Origin: Lysinibacillus sp. B2A1
GTDB taxonomy: Bacteria; Bacillota; Bacilli; Bacillales_A; Planococcaceae
Assembly: GCA_002973635.1 (NCBI GenBank)
Contig: CP027224.1
Span: 1,622,501 to 1,686,500 of the forward strand
Reading direction: 5' to 3'
Length of the DNA: 64,000 nt
Each line of letters starts with the position of its first letter. The stretch's first letter is position 1. The notes below the pieces were generated by a model. It had not been told where the DNA came from. It worked only from the letters and a program-made list of their open reading frames with translations, and did no database searches. Position numbers and translations under genes: made by a program. Below, piece after piece: positions 61,736-64,000 of this stretch.

Positions 61736-62752
61736 ATGAAAAATATAAAGAGAATATTAAAATATATTGGAGTAATTATTATATTAATACTGTTATTAGT
61801 ACTTTTTCGACCTACATGGACTTCGAATATAAAAGGGGATAACAGTATTAGCGTTTTAGAACAAGTTAAGATCAATGGTACAAAACAGCAAATCATGATT
61901 AGAGGTCGTGATCAAAATAACCCGGTCATTATATATGTACACGGGGGACCGAGTGTGTCCGAAATTCCTTATGCAAAGTACGAAAACTTATTAGAAAAGG
62001 ATTTCACTGTCGTTAATTACGATCAAAGAGGAAGCGGCAAATCGTATCATTTTAATGAGGATTATTCTAACTTAACGGCAGATGTACTTGTAGAAGATTT
62101 ATTAGATCTTACGGATTATATTTCAAAACGATTTGGTAAAGAGAAAGTGATCTTAATAGGTCATTCTTACGGCACATATTTAGGAACAATGGCTGCTTAT
62201 AAAGCTCCAGAAAAATATGAAGCCTATATTGGAACTGGTCAGGTGAGTAATATGCAAGAAAGTGAAATAGATAATTTGAATTATACAATAAGTGAAGCGA
62301 AAAAAGCTGGAAATACAGATGATGTGAAGTACTTAGAGGGAATCGCTGAAAAAATACATGCTGGAGAGTCAGCGGCTCCAAGAGGTTATGTAGGGAAGTA
62401 CGGCGGCGCTACAAGACTTATTAATATGTCGGATGGCGATATACTATTAAGTCGTGAATATAATTTGTTGGATTTTATTCGCTATAACAATGGAGTAGCT
62501 AAGACACAAGCACAACTTGTTAAAGAGATTTTTAATAAGCCACTACCTAAGATAGTTACCAAACTTGAATTACCTTTTTATTTTGTAATGGGTAAATACG
62601 ATGCCATGACATCCTCTAATGCAGCAAAAAATTATTTTGATGTGATTGAAGGAGATCAAAAGGAGTTTATTTCTTTTGAAGAGTCAGCTCATTATCCACA
62701 ATTTGAAGAAAAGGAAAAATTTTATAAATGGATGTGCGACACATTTAAATAG
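61736..62752 (+). CDS. Membrane-anchored alpha/beta hydrolase (proline iminopeptidase-like)
   Basis: A 338-residue protein with an N-terminal transmembrane anchor (residues 8-26) and an alpha/beta hydrolase domain. HGGPSVSEIP near 69-78 forms the oxyanion side, DQRGSGKS near 96-103, nucleophile Ser in GHSYGTYLG near 144-152, and the last His near ESAHYPQF. It is like S33 prolyl aminopeptidases. The substrate is unknown, and the anchor suggests work at the outside of the membrane. AGAAAGGAATT precedes the ATG. Confidence 0.88.
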   Translation: MKNIKRILKYIGVIIILILLLVLFRPTWTSNIKGDNSISVLEQVKINGTKQQIMIRGRDQNNPVIIYVHGGPSVSEIPYAKYENLLEKDFTVVNYDQRGSGKSYHFNEDYSNLTADVLVEDLLDLTDYISKRFGKEKVILIGHSYGTYLGTMAAYKAPEKYEAYIGTGQVSNMQESEIDNLNYTISEAKKAGNTDDVKYLEGIAEKIHAGESAAPRGYVGKYGGATRLINMSDGDILLSREYNLLDFIRYNNGVAKTQAQLVKEIFNKPLPKIVTKLELPFYFVMGKYDAMTSSNAAKNYFDVIEGDQKEFISFEESAHYPQFEEKEKFYKWMCDTFK

Positions 62753-63237
62753 GTAAGCTTTTTTCTTACTGGATGAGAAATTGTGAAGAATTGTATTTAA
62801 GCAGGCAGCCTTAGTAAAATAAGCTATTTTGGAAGCCTTTATTCATTTAAATTATTTTGGATTGTAGGGTTACACAGGTAAAAAAATGATCAAAATTATT
62901 TAAATGTTGAACTTAAATCGATTGAAGAATAATCATTTTGATGATCTTTATTCAAAATGGATAATTAACGATAAGGTATCTGTCAAGATAATAAAGATGA
63001 AATGGTTAATATTGGAATTTAATTACCTGATTGTTAGCGAAAATCTAACTATCGGGTTTTTTGATTCATACATAATACCACGAATTTAGAAAAGAAAAGA
63101 CGTTTCTCGCAATTTTTAGTTCCAAGTTAAATAACAATAAATTTATTGATTATCGATAAAAAAACATTGATTTTTGATAAAATATCTTATATTCTTCTAA
63201 CAAGAATCTAAAGTTAGCTCTATTGAGGTGAATTAAT
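62753..63237. other. 485-bp intergenic region with an orphan terminator
   Basis: A 61-codon frame (62904-63089) overlaps the terminator and has no ribosome binding site, so it is not called. ACCTGATTGTTAG at 63025-63037 pairs with CTAACTATCGGGT at 63045-63057, followed by TTTTTT (to 63062). No gene ends just before it, so it may end a small RNA or be a relic. A GAGGTG ribosome binding site for the next gene lies at 63225. Confidence 0.5.
63025..63062 (+). terminator. Orphan Rho-independent terminator
   Basis: A 12-13-bp stem with one mismatch and a run of six Ts. It lies 270 bp beyond the hydrolase stop codon with no gene end nearby. Confidence 0.65.
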
Positions 63238-64000
63238 TTGAAGAGTTTTGTTATAAGCCTAGTTTATTTCGTTTATCATCAATCACTATCCTGTATTTTT
63301 CCTGTAGTCATATTTATTACTCTTGCACTTTCAAATGTAATTCAAATACCTGGTGTATCCAGATACGACTTTATATTAATCATTTGTCTTTTGGCACAAT
63401 ATGTTATGTATAAATTTAAATTGGAATCAAAAGATGAATTGAAAGTTATTTTTCTTTTTCATATGATTGGGCTTGTGCTAGAAATATATAAAGTGAATTT
63501 TAACTCTTGGTCATATCCAGAGGAAGCGCGGTCAAAAATTTGGGGTGTGCCATTATATAGTGGCTTTATGTATGCCAGTGTGGCAAGCTATATTTGTCAA
63601 GCTTGGCGCAGGTTTGACTTAGCAATCGTTAACTGGCCAAAAAGTTATTTTGCAATCCTGCTTGGTGCAATGATCTACTTGAATTTTTTTACACATCATT
63701 TTATTTATGATTTTCGCTGGCTCTTAATGGCTGTTCTTTTTATAGTGTTTTACCGTACGATTGTTAAATTTACAGTGCGAAATAAAATCTATAAAATGCC
63801 GATTGTTGTATCATTTTTTTTGATTGGTTTTTTTATTTGGATTGCTGAAAATATTGCTACGTTCTTTGGGGCATGGTCATATCCCAATCAAGAAATATCA
63901 TGGAAAATTGTTCATTTTGGTAAAATAAGCTCTTGGTTTTTACTTGTAGTGATAAGCATCATGATCGTTACTCAGCTTAAGCTATTCTATCGAAATACGG
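63238..64000 (+). CDS. DUF817 membrane protein (YoaT-like), 3' end outside window
   Basis: From TTG 63238 (GAGGTG 7 bp upstream) about 254 codons run off the edge. The protein has seven or eight hydrophobic helices with FNSWSYPEEA, THHFIYDFRW and AENIATFFGAWSYPNQ, the repeated SYP and WxY motifs of the DUF817 family (B. subtilis YoaT). Function is unknown. Its usual length is about 270 residues, so only the last few codons are missing. It has its own promoter region after the orphan terminator. Confidence 0.88.
   Translation, partial: MKSFVISLVYFVYHQSLSCIFPVVIFITLALSNVIQIPGVSRYDFILIICLLAQYVMYKFKLESKDELKVIFLFHMIGLVLEIYKVNFNSWSYPEEARSKIWGVPLYSGFMYASVASYICQAWRRFDLAIVNWPKSYFAILLGAMIYLNFFTHHFIYDFRWLLMAVLFIVFYRTIVKFTVRNKIYKMPIVVSFFLIGFFIWIAENIATFFGAWSYPNQEISWKIVHFGKISSWFLLVVISIMIVTQLKLFYRNT

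Noticed and set aside
62904..63089. 61-codon plus-strand frame before the DUF817 gene
   Set aside because: No ribosome binding site, odd composition, and it runs through a strong terminator hairpin.
1..64000. CRISPR array, tRNA, rRNA or prophage module
   Set aside because: I looked for regular spaced repeats, cloverleaf-type ends and phage structural genes and saw none; only IS-type mobile DNA is present.

Overview
The window is AT-rich DNA from a low-GC Gram-positive bacterium. Strong AGGAG-type ribosome binding sites, frequent TTG and GTG starts, and Bacillus-type families (AdaA/Ogt, a ComX/ComP pair, YxlE/YxlF-like ABC genes, YitT, YtrA-type GntR, DUF817/YoaT, DinB) point to Bacillaceae or Planococcaceae. 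The overall look is that of a Lysinibacillus-type soil bacillus; the genus is an inference. It reads as chromosome with a decaying accessory island. I saw no rRNA, tRNA, CRISPR array or prophage.

Layout. 1-5.8 kb: a LysR regulator (cut by the window edge) divergent from a YbfB/YjiJ-type MFS exporter, a small DUF6886-like protein, a NUDIX hydrolase, a DUF523 protein, and an ECF sigma factor overlapping its DUF4179 anti-sigma partner. 5.8-20.3 kb: a dense run of ABC exporters, each with its own regulator: a MacB/FtsX-type pair; an ABC pair with a two-component system whose response regulator is split by a 150-bp palindromic repeat; an ABC-2 pair divergent from a TetR gene; a second TetR gene with a CPBP protease; and a TetR-ABC-ABC operon. 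20.5-30.1 kb: an accessory, decaying stretch holding a MepB-family gene, ISL3 debris, a DUF2812 protein, an inactivated IS4 element and its 456-bp internally deleted derivative, unknown secreted proteins, and several genes stopped by single in-frame nonsense codons.

30.5-34.2 kb: a methyltransferase, a DedA protein and a VanR/VanS-like two-component system form a probable envelope-response operon with phased TTAAGAAA repeats upstream. 34.4-36.6 kb: a second LysR/MFS divergent pair, paralogous to the first. 36.7-43.3 kb: an AlkD-type protein, a ComX pheromone precursor (52 codons) overlapping a ComP-like kinase with no comQ or comA beside them, the adaA-ogt operon, a second copy of the palindromic repeat, YitT and a winged-helix regulator. 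43.5-48.1 kb: a six-gene operon with two complete ABC modules and a terminal GntR regulator. 48.4-52.2 kb: a Sau3AI/MutH-type restriction operon with an unusual middle gene carrying a NucS-like PD-(D/E)XK domain, then a cytosine-5 methyltransferase.

52.3-64 kb: a permease of unknown substrate; a globin-coupled chemoreceptor with a CZB-like tail whose 5' end is displaced by an intact ISL3 element with an 8-bp target duplication; a nonsense-stopped membrane peptide; a DesK/LiaS-type kinase with a NarL-type regulator; an IS110-family element with a long structured 3' non-coding region (a possible bridge RNA); an alpha/beta hydrolase; and a DUF817 gene cut by the window edge.

Taken together the core theme is envelope stress, antimicrobial export and signalling. 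The strongest candidates for something not yet described are the restriction operon with its fused reader/nuclease-like middle gene and the stand-alone ComX-ComP pair.
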